Source: Sambucus nigra
Lineage: Eukaryota; Streptophyta; Magnoliopsida; Dipsacales; Adoxaceae
Direction: 5' to 3'
Length of the DNA: 64,000 bases
Assembly: GCA_949130495.1 (NCBI GenBank)
Contig: OX422207.1
Location: 838,369,573-838,433,572, forward strand
Position 1 is the stretch's first letter. Each line of letters begins with the position of its first letter. This document shows, one piece after another, positions 9,153 to 19,793 of the stretch. The notes beneath the pieces are model-generated. The model was not told the origin of the DNA and made no database searches. It saw only the letters and a list, made by a program, of their open reading frames with translations. The position numbers were made by a program, and so were the translations under genes.

Positions 9153-11787
9153 TGATAAGCACCCAAAAGTGTCTATTTTAAGCCCCGAATAGATGCATCT
9201 TAGTCGCTCGTTTTTAATAAAAATGACCTTATATTCGTATTTATATCTTTCTCAGGTCAATACGCAGTTGCGGTACAAATAATGCTAAATCAGTACAATT
9301 GCGACTCAATAGCGGTCAAAAGTGTGCATCGAAGAAATCAAAGGAGATCGCGAAGTCTGGAGCCCAATTTGAGCATGTCGAGATGTGTTCCGATGCCCTG
9401 AACCAGTCCCATAACCTTAACCTGAGCCTACACCGACCCCAGACCATTCTTCGAGCCCGGTGTGTGTTTAGTTTGTACCTTTATTATTATTTTCTAGATT
9501 TTTATTTTGAGTCATTTTTATTTTTAGGATTTATTTTAGATTTATTTAGTATATTCTAGGGTCTATTTTCTATTTTTCTATTTTATTTTTATTAGTATAA
9601 TTTTATTTTATTTTGATTTTTATTAGCTTTTAGTTTAGTCTTATTTTATTAGGATTAGTTTTTGTAATTTATTTTTAGTTTATTTGATTTTATATTTTTT
9701 TAGGACTTTAATTTTCATTTAGATTTTAAGTTTTTATATAGCTTAGGATATTATTTTTTTTAGTTTTAATATTTTTATTTTTATTATTTTTAATTTGTTT
9801 TATTTTTAGTTAGATTTTATTTTTTTTATTTTAAATGAGTCTTTATATTATTTTAGTTGGGTTCAAATTAAACACACACACATAAACACAAACACACCCA
9901 AATAACTTATCCTACACCAAACACTCCCTCACCCACACTCAACTCCCCTACACCCTACCACACCACATCCCCCTTACTCCATCTTCAACCCAACACCCAC
10001 ACACTCTCTCTATCCTCCATTAAACAACACACCATCTTCAACCCAACCTCCATAACCACTCACCAACCAACACCCCATATCCCAACCCGGTGCCTCCATC
10101 GTCGGAACCCATACCCTCATCCTGCTGACCCATCTCCTAACAGCTCCGAATCCGGCAACCCGAAACCGTGAGCCACATCCTAAACCGCGCCAGCAGTGAC
10201 CCATCTCCAATCGATCTTATGACCCTGACCAACCAAACCCGGATCAACCCGGGGCAACCTTCACAGCAACCCACCTGACCCGATATCCAGTCCAAACCCT
10301 CCAACCGCTGGCGGCTTCAACCCGAACTCACCCATACCCGGCCTGCAAAACTCCCTGTGTGAATCGAACCGCGGCCGACCCCTTTAACCCGGTTCACCAA
10401 CAAACCCCGCTCAGCCGGATTCGGCGACCACCATAACCCGCCACCTGTTCAAAACCCAACAAACCCTGGGCCGAATTCAACCCAAACCGCGATCCGACCC
10501 AGCCCGGACCAACCTCAACCCGCGAGTCCCCTTCGACCTGAACCTGAACTCGGGGCCAACACACCTAAACCGCAAAACCAAACAAACCCAATCCCATAAA
10601 AATCTGAATCTTATCCCTTGCCAATACTTTGACTTAGCCAAACAGATTCCCACCAAATCTCCAACAACAAACAAGATACTTCGTGGCTCTTAAAAGAAGG
10701 GATGTCAGCTTATAAGAGGAAGACTCTCAACAGAAGAAAAAAAGACACACGCATAGAGAGAGAAAAAGAGACCGTATATTATGTACAGTTGAGGGTCATA
10801 ATTCTGAAAAATATAAAAAAATTAGTTTAGTTTTAGAATAATTTTTTAGGTTTGTTTTTTATTCTTTTTGGTGTAATCAAGTGCTGGATTAGTGAGAAGA
10901 TTGAGACGCATTTCATGAACGTGATTCGATAAGGAGACTTGCGTATTGTATTCTATTTCTCTATTCAAATTTTATGTCGTCTTTTGATATTTTATTGAAT
11001 GTTGTTTATTCTAACATGAGAATGTTTGGCTAAACACCTTGTTCAAGGGGTGGGATGCACTGTGAATTATGTTAATTTAATTAATTGGTTTCATTAATTT
11101 TATATTTCTAGGTAAATTAATTTTAACTGTCACCAATTAATTTATGTAACGAGAGTTGGTAAATTAATTGAACAAATTAATATTTGAATTTAGGAATCGA
11201 ACTAGAGATAGGTTTTTTCGATATTTGAATATTAATTCGGTATTGAAATTTGAGGATTGATATTGTTTTTGTTAAATTGATCCTAGCGGGTAATTTTCTT
11301 AAAATAGTATAAGTCCTAATTTTTCATCGTGTGACATTTTTAAATTAATTTTCTAAAAAATATTTTATTAAATTTATAATTTTAACGAGAGTTAGATTAT
11401 TAATTTAATATTATCTCGAAATATTTCAAATTAATAAATTGAGAAATTAAAATAATTGAAAATGCAGTGTAATCCCATCTCTTGACCTTCTCACATTATT
11501 TCACACTCGGTTGCACATTCTTTTTCATTATATAGTCATTTTATAATTTTTAGCATTCATTAGTTAATTTTTCCCTTGAAATTGTTTAAAAATAAAAAGA
11601 AAAAAAATATTTTCATAAAAAAAATTGGAATTGCACGTTTTCACATTAATTGTTTCGCCTTGAAAGTTGGATTGATACCCGTACTTACCGCAATACGAGT
11701 TATTTTTAGACAAGTTTTGTAGGTACTCAAGGGAATTTTGAGAGTGGCTTTTGAATACAACGACCATACGCAAAAAGCTTCTTATCA
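9153..11787 (+). mobile_element. Solo LTR, Athila-like family
   Basis: The element starts TGATAAGCACCCAAAAGTG and ends CTTCTTATCA. It is flanked by a perfect 5-bp duplication CCGAT (9,148-9,152 and 11,788-11,792). The same start, the same T-rich then CA-rich middle and the same TTATCA end occur in the LTR at 58,458-63,615, where a tRNA-Asp-type primer-binding site follows. No internal region is present, so this is a solo LTR left by LTR-LTR recombination. Length 2,635 bp. The T-rich block is about 9,478-9,850 and the C/A-rich block about 9,865-10,100. The ORFs inside are not supported as genes. Confidence 0.9.
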
Positions 11788-12710
11788 CCGATCGGCACTT
11801 CCCCTTTACCTTCTTGAGGCAGTCCAAAAGTTCGTGCCACTACCGAATGGCACCCTCCACACCATGCCGACCAGCACCCCCCTTAAATTTTCGTATAAAA
11901 ACTTCCAAAAAAAATACTAGAAAACCCTGAAAAATCCTCAGAAAATTCCTAAAAATCCCAGGAAGGATTTAGAGCATCTTCACCAAGAAAATTTCGCACT
12001 CCCTCAAGTAGAACCCCTATTTCCCCAGCAAAACTCTCAAAATCCAAGAGGATCTCTCCCCGGCAACGTCCCCAGAAGACTCCTAAAGCATCCCAAACTT
12101 CAGGTTATCTCCTATTCCCCAATGGTCTCAAATTTCCCCGAGAAATACGTCCAAACCCTGGACCACCTAATCATAGGCCTACTAGAATTAATTGCATCAG
12201 ATTAGCTATTACCCCAAAATCTCCAAAAAATATACAAGGATTTCCCCAGCAATCGGCTCCCCAGCTCAAATCAAAATCGCGAGGTAATTTCCCCGACAGA
12301 GTTCCTCGAGAACATCTCTACTTAAGCTCACAGAATATTGGCTTCGACCCGCAGAATTGGTCATCACAACTTAAGCCCTCAAAATTGGCTTCAACCCGTA
12401 GAATCGGTCACCCTCAACTTAAGCCCGCAGATTTGGGTTCGACCCGCAGAATCGGTCACCCTCATCTTTAAGCCCTCAGAATTGGCTTCGACCTGCAAAA
12501 TCGATCACCCTCATCTTCAAGCCCTCAGAATTGTCTTCGACCCGAGCCCTCTGAATTGGCTTCGACCCGCAGAATTGACCATCCCCAAGATGCCCCTTAG
12601 GTCCTCAGAATCGGTCTCGACCCTCTGAATTGGTCATACTATTCGAAAGGCATCATGCGGTGTCTATTCGACGGCTATCAATTATTCCAAACACACCCGT
12701 CGAGGGGCTC
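11788..12710 (+). repeat. 3' UTR of Tat element A with diverged tandem repeats
   Basis: Element A resumes after the CCGAT duplication. From about 12,330 to 12,650 there is an array of degenerate units of roughly 45 bp built on GGCTTCGACCCGCAGAATTGGTCA plus an AAGCCCTCAG link (shown here as consensus fragments). The matching region of element B (32,090-32,830) has a related but distinct array. Tandem repeats just before the 3' LTR are a known feature of Tat/Ogre elements. A plus-strand ORF of 96 codons (12,338-12,628) only reflects the repeat. 11,793-12,330 is a non-coding A- and C-rich stretch. Confidence 0.6.
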
Positions 12711-13790
12711 TGTAGACACCCCATTATAGTACCCCCTAAACTCTCCTTAGGTCCCTAGCATCTCCCTTCATCATTATAAACCTAAGTCATACCACGAGTA
12801 CTGACCTAGAGGCCATCAGACGCTCCCAGGATCTGTTTGATCAAAAAGTTAAACTCTTCAGCTCGATCGACACTAAATGAATATTCAAAGGGAACTAAAA
12901 CCCCTTTCCAACGGTATGCCCCGTGCGCGATTCTGACTTACGGTGCGGACGAACGATCCGTTTTACTCTGAAAGATCATTAAATGCTTCCGAGACCCAGT
13001 TGACCAAAGTCAAATCCCCAAACCAGGTAAAACTCTTTGGAATGTTGAAGTACATCTTCTAACCTTTCCAACGGTCTGCCTCGTGCGCGATTCCGACTTA
13101 CCATACGGACGAACGTTCCGTTTACGTCCAAAGTTTCCCCATCCAAAGGACCGATGAGCGCTTCTGAGCCATATTTGACCCAAAGAAAACTTTCGACCCC
13201 AAGAGCAGCCCAAAGGACTTTCGAAGGTCTCATAATTACCTTTTCAATAGTTTGCCCCGTGCGTGATTCGGATCAACGATTTACGCTCTACGACCAATTT
13301 TCCAAAGGAACCTGAAAGAGACTTCCAAACGGCATGTTCTAGACCCTTTCCATTGGCAATGTGCCTAAACACACCTACCGATTGGTAGGAACAGGGCTAT
13401 GCCGATCGGCAATGCCTTGGGCCTATAAAAGGAGGCCTTAACCTCCTTGCAAAGAGGATCCCAGATCTGAAATACATCACTCTCAGCGAATCCAGAAAAC
13501 CTCTCTCGAAGTCAGCGTGATTTCCACATCCAAATCCCTTTCAAAACTTCACTTTTCATCAAACTTGGTGAAATAACTACCCTTCATCATCATCCAAGTG
13601 GAAGGGATGATCTCCAACATTCAAGATCAAGCTCAAGATCTTCAAGAAGGTCCAATTTTCTCAATTATTTCCTTAAATTCTCATTAACTTGTTGTATTAC
13701 TTAGCACTTTTATTCCCCCTCTGAAAATCTATATGTCCATCCCTCCAATCATCGAGACCATTAATCTCAGGCAAAACCACAGTCGTAAGA
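12711..13790 (+). mobile_element. Tat/Ogre LTR, 3'-truncated (element A)
   Basis: The LTR starts TGTAGACACCCC, preceded by a purine run (GAGGGGCT) that fits a polypurine tract. It carries three diverged copies of a repeat of about 165-170 bp (landmark CTTTCCAACGG..GCCCCGTGC..GGACGAACG at 12,904, 13,066 and 13,238). A TATA box (TATAAAAG) lies at 13,424. The homologous LTR at 32,955-35,178 continues far beyond the point where this one is lost, so this copy is truncated near 13,790, where element B sequence begins. Confidence 0.75.
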
Positions 13791-13828
13791 CTGCGGTGGT
13801 AAGACATCCATGTCACTATCGTAGCCAC

Positions 13829-14314
13829 TTAGCGATCAGTTGCCAAGTCCCCTATCACCAGTAAAAGGCTCACAATAAGGCCCAAAGCAACAACTCCCGA
13901 AAAACCATCATCAAATCCCTTCTGGCGCATTGAATACATAACCTCCTGAAGAGAAATATTCCCTCCACTAACCACCATTCGAGCCTCCGAAGGAAAAATA
14001 TGGAGTAAATTCCCCTGAAATACTCGGAGAGAAGGAGAAAAATCGGGCATGGATTCCGCGACACGGGGGATAACCCCCATCATTGTTGAGAATTCATCAT
14101 AGGTAGGAAAGACCTTATCCAGGCCAAAATGGAATACATGGCCCTCAGGGTACCACAATTTTATGGCCCCTGTTAACAAGCTCCATTTGATGGCTCAATT
14201 ACTCCATAAATAAACCTGATGTAAGCTGAAAGTATCATAGTCAACATTGTAAAGGCACATGGCCTCTAAACCTTCAAGATAAGAGGAGAATTTCGCATAC
14301 ACGGGATTAGCCAT
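13829..14314 (-). pseudogene. Antisense DUF7745-like gene, element B (5' part)
   Basis: The start is ATG at 14,314 (MANPVYAKFSSYLEGLEAMC). Next come LWYPEGHVFHFGLDKVFPTYDEFSTMMGVIPRV and a hydrophobic stretch (VVALGLIVSLLLVIGDLA). It is the same gene as 5,061-6,336: both have the W..PE.HVF.FG motif and both start with a short segment ending in EAMC. It has an in-frame stop near 14,200 and loses its C-terminal half at the junction with the truncated LTR around 13,800. A weak TATA-like AATAAAAGG lies about 75 bp upstream. Confidence 0.55.
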
Positions 14315-14962
14315 TTGAGGAATAGGAAATGAGAAGCAAGAAAAGAAAAGTGGGTGTTTGTTAAGATAACACACCCCATACCACTCCTTTTATTCATAAA
14401 ATCCTTAGAAAAAATAAAATTTCTAGAAACCCATTTAATTTTGAGCCCTACAGAAGTACACAGGTATGCGAGAAAGTGCAATCAAAGCATGTGACTTGAC
14501 TTAACCCTATGTAGGTCAGCAGGTCAAGGGGTATGCTAATCGGTAACCCCCTATTTTGGAAAATTCTATTATCCTCTTTTGCCCAAAACCAATTTCCAAA
14601 AAAATCCTTATACCCCCGGCTCATTCTTTTTCATTACTCATTTTCTTTATTTAGTTAATAGATATTTTTCTCATAAATCATACATTCTCAAAATAAATTC
14701 TTACTATCTTTTTTGTTCAAAACTCAAAAAATTCTTACTTTGAGAAGAAATATTAAACCCCAAGTTAATTACTTTTACTTCCTTTTTCTAAAAGAAATAA
14801 ACATGTTTCCTTTCATTATCATTTCCATATCTATATCTTTGCATATAATGAACAATCTCTGCAGAAAATTAAAAAGTGCACATAGGATAGGTCACTAAAT
14901 CTAAAAAATTAACCAAAGGAAAAAGCATTTATTGCATATATATTATTGCATAATTACATTTT
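14315..14962. other. Spacer between antisense genes, element B
   Basis: AT-rich non-coding DNA equivalent to 6,337-6,958 of element A. A diverged GATCGGCAACCC-type motif is present near 14,535. No gene is supported. Confidence 0.4.
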
Positions 14963-15855
14963 TCACAGAAAAAAAATACAAAATGGAACTTCGTCCGAAT
15001 CCTCAACCCTCCTCTCAAACCCTGAACCACCGCAATGAATACGCTTTCCCCAGTGATGAGCGGAGTACCCTCCACTCCCAAAATTGGAACTGTGATCTGA
15101 AGTGGCAGGCGACACAAAGCATGAAGGAGCCAACTTCTTTATATACTCAGACATGGACGACATCCAATCCTTGATATCCCTCAGCCAGTTACTCGGCACC
15201 CAAATATATTGCCAGCAAAGAGCAACAAAAAAGACAAATCAGTTTGTAAAGCAGCAAAGAAATAATAAATGAAAATAGAAAAAGAAAGATATGGAATATA
15301 CCTCAAGCCGGAGGACCTCATCTGTAAGCCCCGTCAACCTTGACACCAATACATGAGGACTATGCGGCACATTTAGTAACTCCCCATTGTCCAACCAGAA
15401 ATTATAAGAAGGGTCTCACCAGAATAATTGGAGCCTCCTCTGTTGTTGCCGTCGATGTACCACCACCCATGTTGTGGGTAGATCCCATCGGTGCACTCGT
15501 ACTCCTATTCTAAGCCGTGGAGGGTGGAGGCATGTTATCCACATCATAGATATAGGAGGGTTTCAACCAGGTCGTCACTAAGTCCGAATTATCATAGCTC
15601 GCTATTGTATCCCTGTAGTGCATATATAGCTCACCTATCATCGTTGTCTCCCTGGAATCGTCTGATATCTCTATCACCCTCCTCATGTACATAGGGGAAC
15701 CAACGATGGGACTTCCACCTCTTCCTCCACTTGCTGCCTCACCACATTCTTTTCCAGGTACTAGACGTACCCGAACTCATGCACAATCAATCGCCACATC
15801 TGCGAACGCATGACCGTCACCCTCATATCCTGGGAAATCACCCCCCAGGGGTAGA
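14963..15855 (-). pseudogene. Antisense PMD gene, element B, 3' exons
   Basis: This is the C-terminal part of the PMD gene of element B. It is similar to 6,960-7,770 of element A: the last exon in both has W.RDI..W.SS (here SNWLRDIKDWMSSM), and the upstream exon has MRSQMWRLIVHEFGYVWYLEKNVVRQ-like sequence (shown in part), the same place where element A has YLGERVVRQ. The gene is interrupted at 15,856-15,860 by the gag-only element. The rest of the gene is at 27,280-27,838 and 31,732-32,061. Frames are broken in several places. Confidence 0.6.
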
Positions 15856-15860
15856 AAGTC

Positions 15861-16885
15861 TGTACAACATGATTTTATAAATACCCATTATCTATTAGTA
15901 TGTCGTATAATCAAGCCTCCGCGAGATGAATTTGGTAAAGGTTGTGTTTTTATTCCTTAGCATTTCACTTAGAATATTGGGACATTTTTCATCAAAAATT
16001 TTCTAAGTGTTGGAGCAAATTTTTTAAGTTTTTCTTCAAAATTAATTTTCGAAGTTTTAAGGTGCTGCATTTTCTGGGAAAAGAAAAAGGAAAAATATTT
16101 ATGTAAACGCTCGTTCGAGCGACAACTTATGTCGTTCAAACGATAGACCCTCTCGCGCGAAGTTCATTCGAGCCACACTTATCACCGTTCAAGCGAGATT
16201 CGATCTCGTTCGAGCGACCTGTCGCCTTAAGGTTTTGTATAAATACACGTTAAATGAGGCATATTTCATCAAGAAGTCTTTTCGTCTTTCATTCTGCAAA
16301 TAAGTGCAAATCGGCAGAACACTTTTGGCTTCTTCATTTAGGCTTTAAACCCTTGTTTTTCAATTCATTAAAATCCTAATGTTTAGGTAAATTTCTTTGA
16401 AACCCAAGAACATACTTTGCTATTGTTCAACCTTTGTGGAGTGTATCTCTACACCGAAAGACTAAAGTCATTGAGGTTCGTTGAATGTGGATCTTTGTTG
16501 AAGATTGGACTGCGATTCATATGGGTTCGCTGCGTGGAATCCATTGTTGACTCTAGACTGCGCATCTATGTAGGTTTGCTGAGGTCAATTTATTGCAGAT
16601 TTCATTGTAATCTGTGAAACTTATGATTTACAAGTTATAGTGAAATAAAAGGTTTTTTCCTGAAGGGATTTTTTCTGAAATCTGCGAGTTGGTTATTTGT
16701 GTTTAATGGTTTGACAGACACACACACGTAGTTGCTTGTTTAAGGGATGATTTTATTTGGTTTAAAATTGACTCTGATTAAATAAGTTTGTGATTGAAAT
16801 TTGCGCATTTATTTAAATCTTTATCACACACTTTTTCTCAAATTGGTATCAGAGCTTTTTTTAAATGCGAGTGTATACCTTCTCA
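15861..16885 (+). repeat. 5' LTR of outer gag-only element
   Basis: Starts TGTACAACATGATT and ends ACCTTCTCA, 1,025 bp. It lacks about 75 bp near its start that the 3' LTR (26,174-27,274) has, which accounts for the length difference. Several degenerate CGTTCGAGCGA-type words lie at 16,105-16,220, just upstream of the TATA box TATAAATA at 16,238-16,245. Confidence 0.9.
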
Positions 16886-16900
16886 AATTGGTATCAGAGC
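16844..16900 (+). promoter_or_regulatory. Two consecutive tRNA-iMet primer-binding sites
   Basis: TGGTATCAGAGC occurs at 16,844-16,855 and again at 16,889-16,900, each preceded by TTCTCAAAT or TCTCAAAT. The second is the functional site, just after the LTR end. The first lies inside the LTR, and its mutated counterpart (TGGTATCATAAC) is present at the same place in the 3' LTR at about 27,232. The LTR has therefore absorbed an older primer-binding site. Confidence 0.85.
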
Positions 16901-18498
16901 AGGTTTTGCTAATTTATCATGTTTTCGCAAAATTGTGTGATGTTGATTTTTTTAAATCTATTTTGTGAAAAAAATTATCGCAATGTTCTCAAGTGAAAAC
17001 TTATATAATCAGTTGCCAATTTTTTACGGGTCGAATTATGCTTACTGGAAAGCCCGCATGACATCACATTTAAAAGCAATCAATGAGAGAGTTTGGTTAA
17101 TTTGTGAAAAAGGCGGGGCCCCTCCCACTGTCACCGCAAATAATGTCACGAATTTAAAATCTGTGTTAGACTGGACTGAGGATGAGTTTAGGTGGAACAC
17201 TTTTAATTCACGAGGGCTTAGAGCAGTTTTCGAACACTCCACCCCTGACGAGTTCCGACGTATTATGACGTGTACCACGTCTAAAGAAGTGTGGGATGTT
17301 TTACAACTCACACACGAAGGCACTAACGTGGTCAAATTGTCTAAAATTCAAAATTTGACCACTCAATTTGAGACTAATACCATGCTTGAGACTGAGTGTT
17401 TTGATGACTTTTATGCACGTTTTTCTAATATTGTCAACATTAGTTTTAATCTTAATGAGCCTATACCCGATGCACGAGTGGTTAAAAATATTTTAAGATC
17501 GTTGTCAAAACGTTTTATCCATAAAGTAACCGTTTTAAATACCTTAGGTAATTTCAATTGTCTGAAATTAAAAGAGTTGGTTGGAGACCTCCAGACATAT
17601 GAGATTGACATGTTTCCTTACATTGTCAAGCCTACGGATAAAGGGATAGAACTTAAAGCCTAGTCGAAAAAGGAAAATAAAGTGAGTTTTTATGAGTCCG
17701 AGTCTGAGTACAAGTCTTATTTTGATATGGCCACGCTTGCAAAAAAAATTAAAAAGTTTATCAAATTTTCTAAACAAAATTCTTCCAATAAAATATTTTT
17801 TGAGAAAAAGAAAGATAAGGCCAAAGAAAGCGGTGAGAAAGAGAAAGAGGGTGAGGGATATTCAGAAAAAGTAACTTGTTTTGAGTGTGAGGTCAAAGGG
17901 CATAAGTCATTTGAGTGTCCCACTATACTTAGGGGAAAGGGGAAGAAAGTTTCCATGCCAGTGACCCTTGGTGATAGTGAGGAAGATGTGAGTGATACCG
18001 AGGATGAAAATTCACAAGGAAAGTTTGTTGCCATTTGAGCTAGTCATGAGAGCACACCCAGTTTTTCCCACGATGATGAGGACATTTGTGCACGTGAGAC
18101 CCCCGAGGATGTTTAAAGTGTTTCTAGCGAGTCCGAGAGTGAGTGTGTTAGTGAGGGTGATAGTGAGCTCCAGATTGCTTTTAGAGATTTATAAGCCGAG
18201 ACTTTAAAGACTAAAAAATTGAATAAGAAGTCGAGTCTTAGGGTGAAAGATTTAGAGAGAGAGTTAGTTATTTTGAAGGAGTTTGTGGCAAAAGCAAGTC
18301 AACTCGACAAGGTGAAGGTTTCATTAAGTGAACAGATGATAGCTTTAGGCCCGAAAAATAGTGAACTTGAAACCTGCGTGTCACAATTAGAGAGAGACCT
18401 TAAGCACGCCATGGAGGTTAAAGTCACTATAGAGAACACATATAAGAAGGAATGAAAGATGGTTCGCAATCCCATTTTGGATAGTGGTGAGAGCTTAG

Positions 18499-19673
18499 TG
18501 TAAGGACATAATTCTCATGTCCGTTATCTTACAGTTTTGTATGTCGTACGCCGCTACGTTTGGCTACATTTGGCACGTCTCTACACGATCACTCACGACG
18601 GCCTCTATCCGAAATCCAAGCATCAAGCATTCAACAACTCCGTTAATGAGTCCCTCATCTGCCGCAACGACTTCACGTTCCTTGATTTTAGGCTCGTGAT
18701 GCAAGTGGAACGCAAGGGAAGTCAAAACAGTGAAATAAGGCTTGATAGGGAAGTTCAAGGTCATTTTCGTAATTTCACATTCGTAGTTCGGAGGTACGGT
18801 CAACTGGAAAATTGAAGAGCTTGCCGCAGCAAAGATACTGGAAGAAACGGCACCTCAATCCGAGCTACGGTGAAGGAGTTATGACTATTTGAAGTTGGAG
18901 AAAATTTTCCAAGAAAAAGACTTAAAGAAATGCGAAGTGTTTTGTTCTTGGACCAGCGCACTTTTTCGAACCGAAGCCCAAACCGGTTCGGTGGGGCGAA
19001 CCGGTTCGCAGGGGACACCGAACCGGTTCGGTGTACCTGACGCTGGATAAGATTTTAGTGTTTTAAAATTCTGGATCTCTTCATCAGTTTTTCCTATAAA
19101 TACCAACTTCGGGAGAGTTGTTTTGCAAGACTTTGATAGACGAATTTGAGAGTCCTAATACCTCAAGTCTTCATATTTTTGAGTTCCCAAACTCATGTTT
19201 TGATTCACATATCATTGCCATATCTTTGTGAATCCTTTTTGATAACCCAAGAACACAACTTTGGTTTGTTCAACCCTTGTGGAGAAGTCGTTCTCTTCTT
19301 CATTGCTGCCCTCCTAGAAAGGGAAACTTCCAGCCGCTGACATAGGACCCGACACCTGCGGGTATTTCTGTGTCACACCGTTTCTAGCCGTTGCTTTGAA
19401 GATTTACCGAAGACACCGTGCGTTACACTTGTGGGCGATTATCAGGTTGTATGTAAGTCAATGGTCTTGTAAATTCTTTAAAGTTCTAGAAATAAAAGGT
19501 TTTGCCCTTCGGGGATTTTTCCTTAACTTTATGTCGCATGCTTTATATTTGATGGGTTGATTTAGATTCATGTTTAAGGGTTGATTTTATTTGGTTTAAA
19601 AGTAGACGCTAATTAAATAAGGGTTCTTGGAAACTTGCGAATTTAATTTAAATCGATATTACACGCGTTCTCA
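18499..19673 (+). repeat. 5' LTR of inner gag-only element
   Basis: Starts TGTAAGGACATAATT and ends CACGCGTTCTCA. Three copies of the palindrome-like AACCGGTTCG lie at 18,981, 18,999 and 19,021, ahead of the TATA box TATAAATA at 19,095-19,102. It is the same length as the 3' LTR. Confidence 0.95.
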
Positions 19674-19676
19674 AAT

Positions 19677-19688
19677 TGGTATCAGAGC
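19677..19688 (+). promoter_or_regulatory. Primer-binding site (tRNA-iMet), inner element
   Basis: TGGTATCAGAGC, three bases after the LTR end, is the standard plant initiator-Met primer site. It primes minus-strand synthesis. Confidence 0.9.
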
Positions 19689-19793
19689 GGGTTACGCTAA
19701 TCTATTGCGTATTCCTATTTTCCGCAAAATCGTGTGATATTGATTTTTTTTTTAAAAATCAGTTTTGTGAAAAAAAAAATCGCAATTTTTCCT

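Noticed and set aside
10010..10674. Trp/Gly-rich minus-strand ORFs
   Set aside because: They lie in the CA-rich part of the solo LTR and have no counterpart in the homologous LTR at 58,458.
16844..16900. tRNA gene suggested by tRNA-like 3' ends
   Set aside because: The matches are 12-base primer-binding sites. No cloverleaf can be formed around them.
18517..19340. Repeated small ORFs shared by 18,5xx-19,3xx and 23,2xx-24,1xx
   Set aside because: They are identical only because the two LTRs are. LTR sequence with promoter elements is a better explanation than genes.
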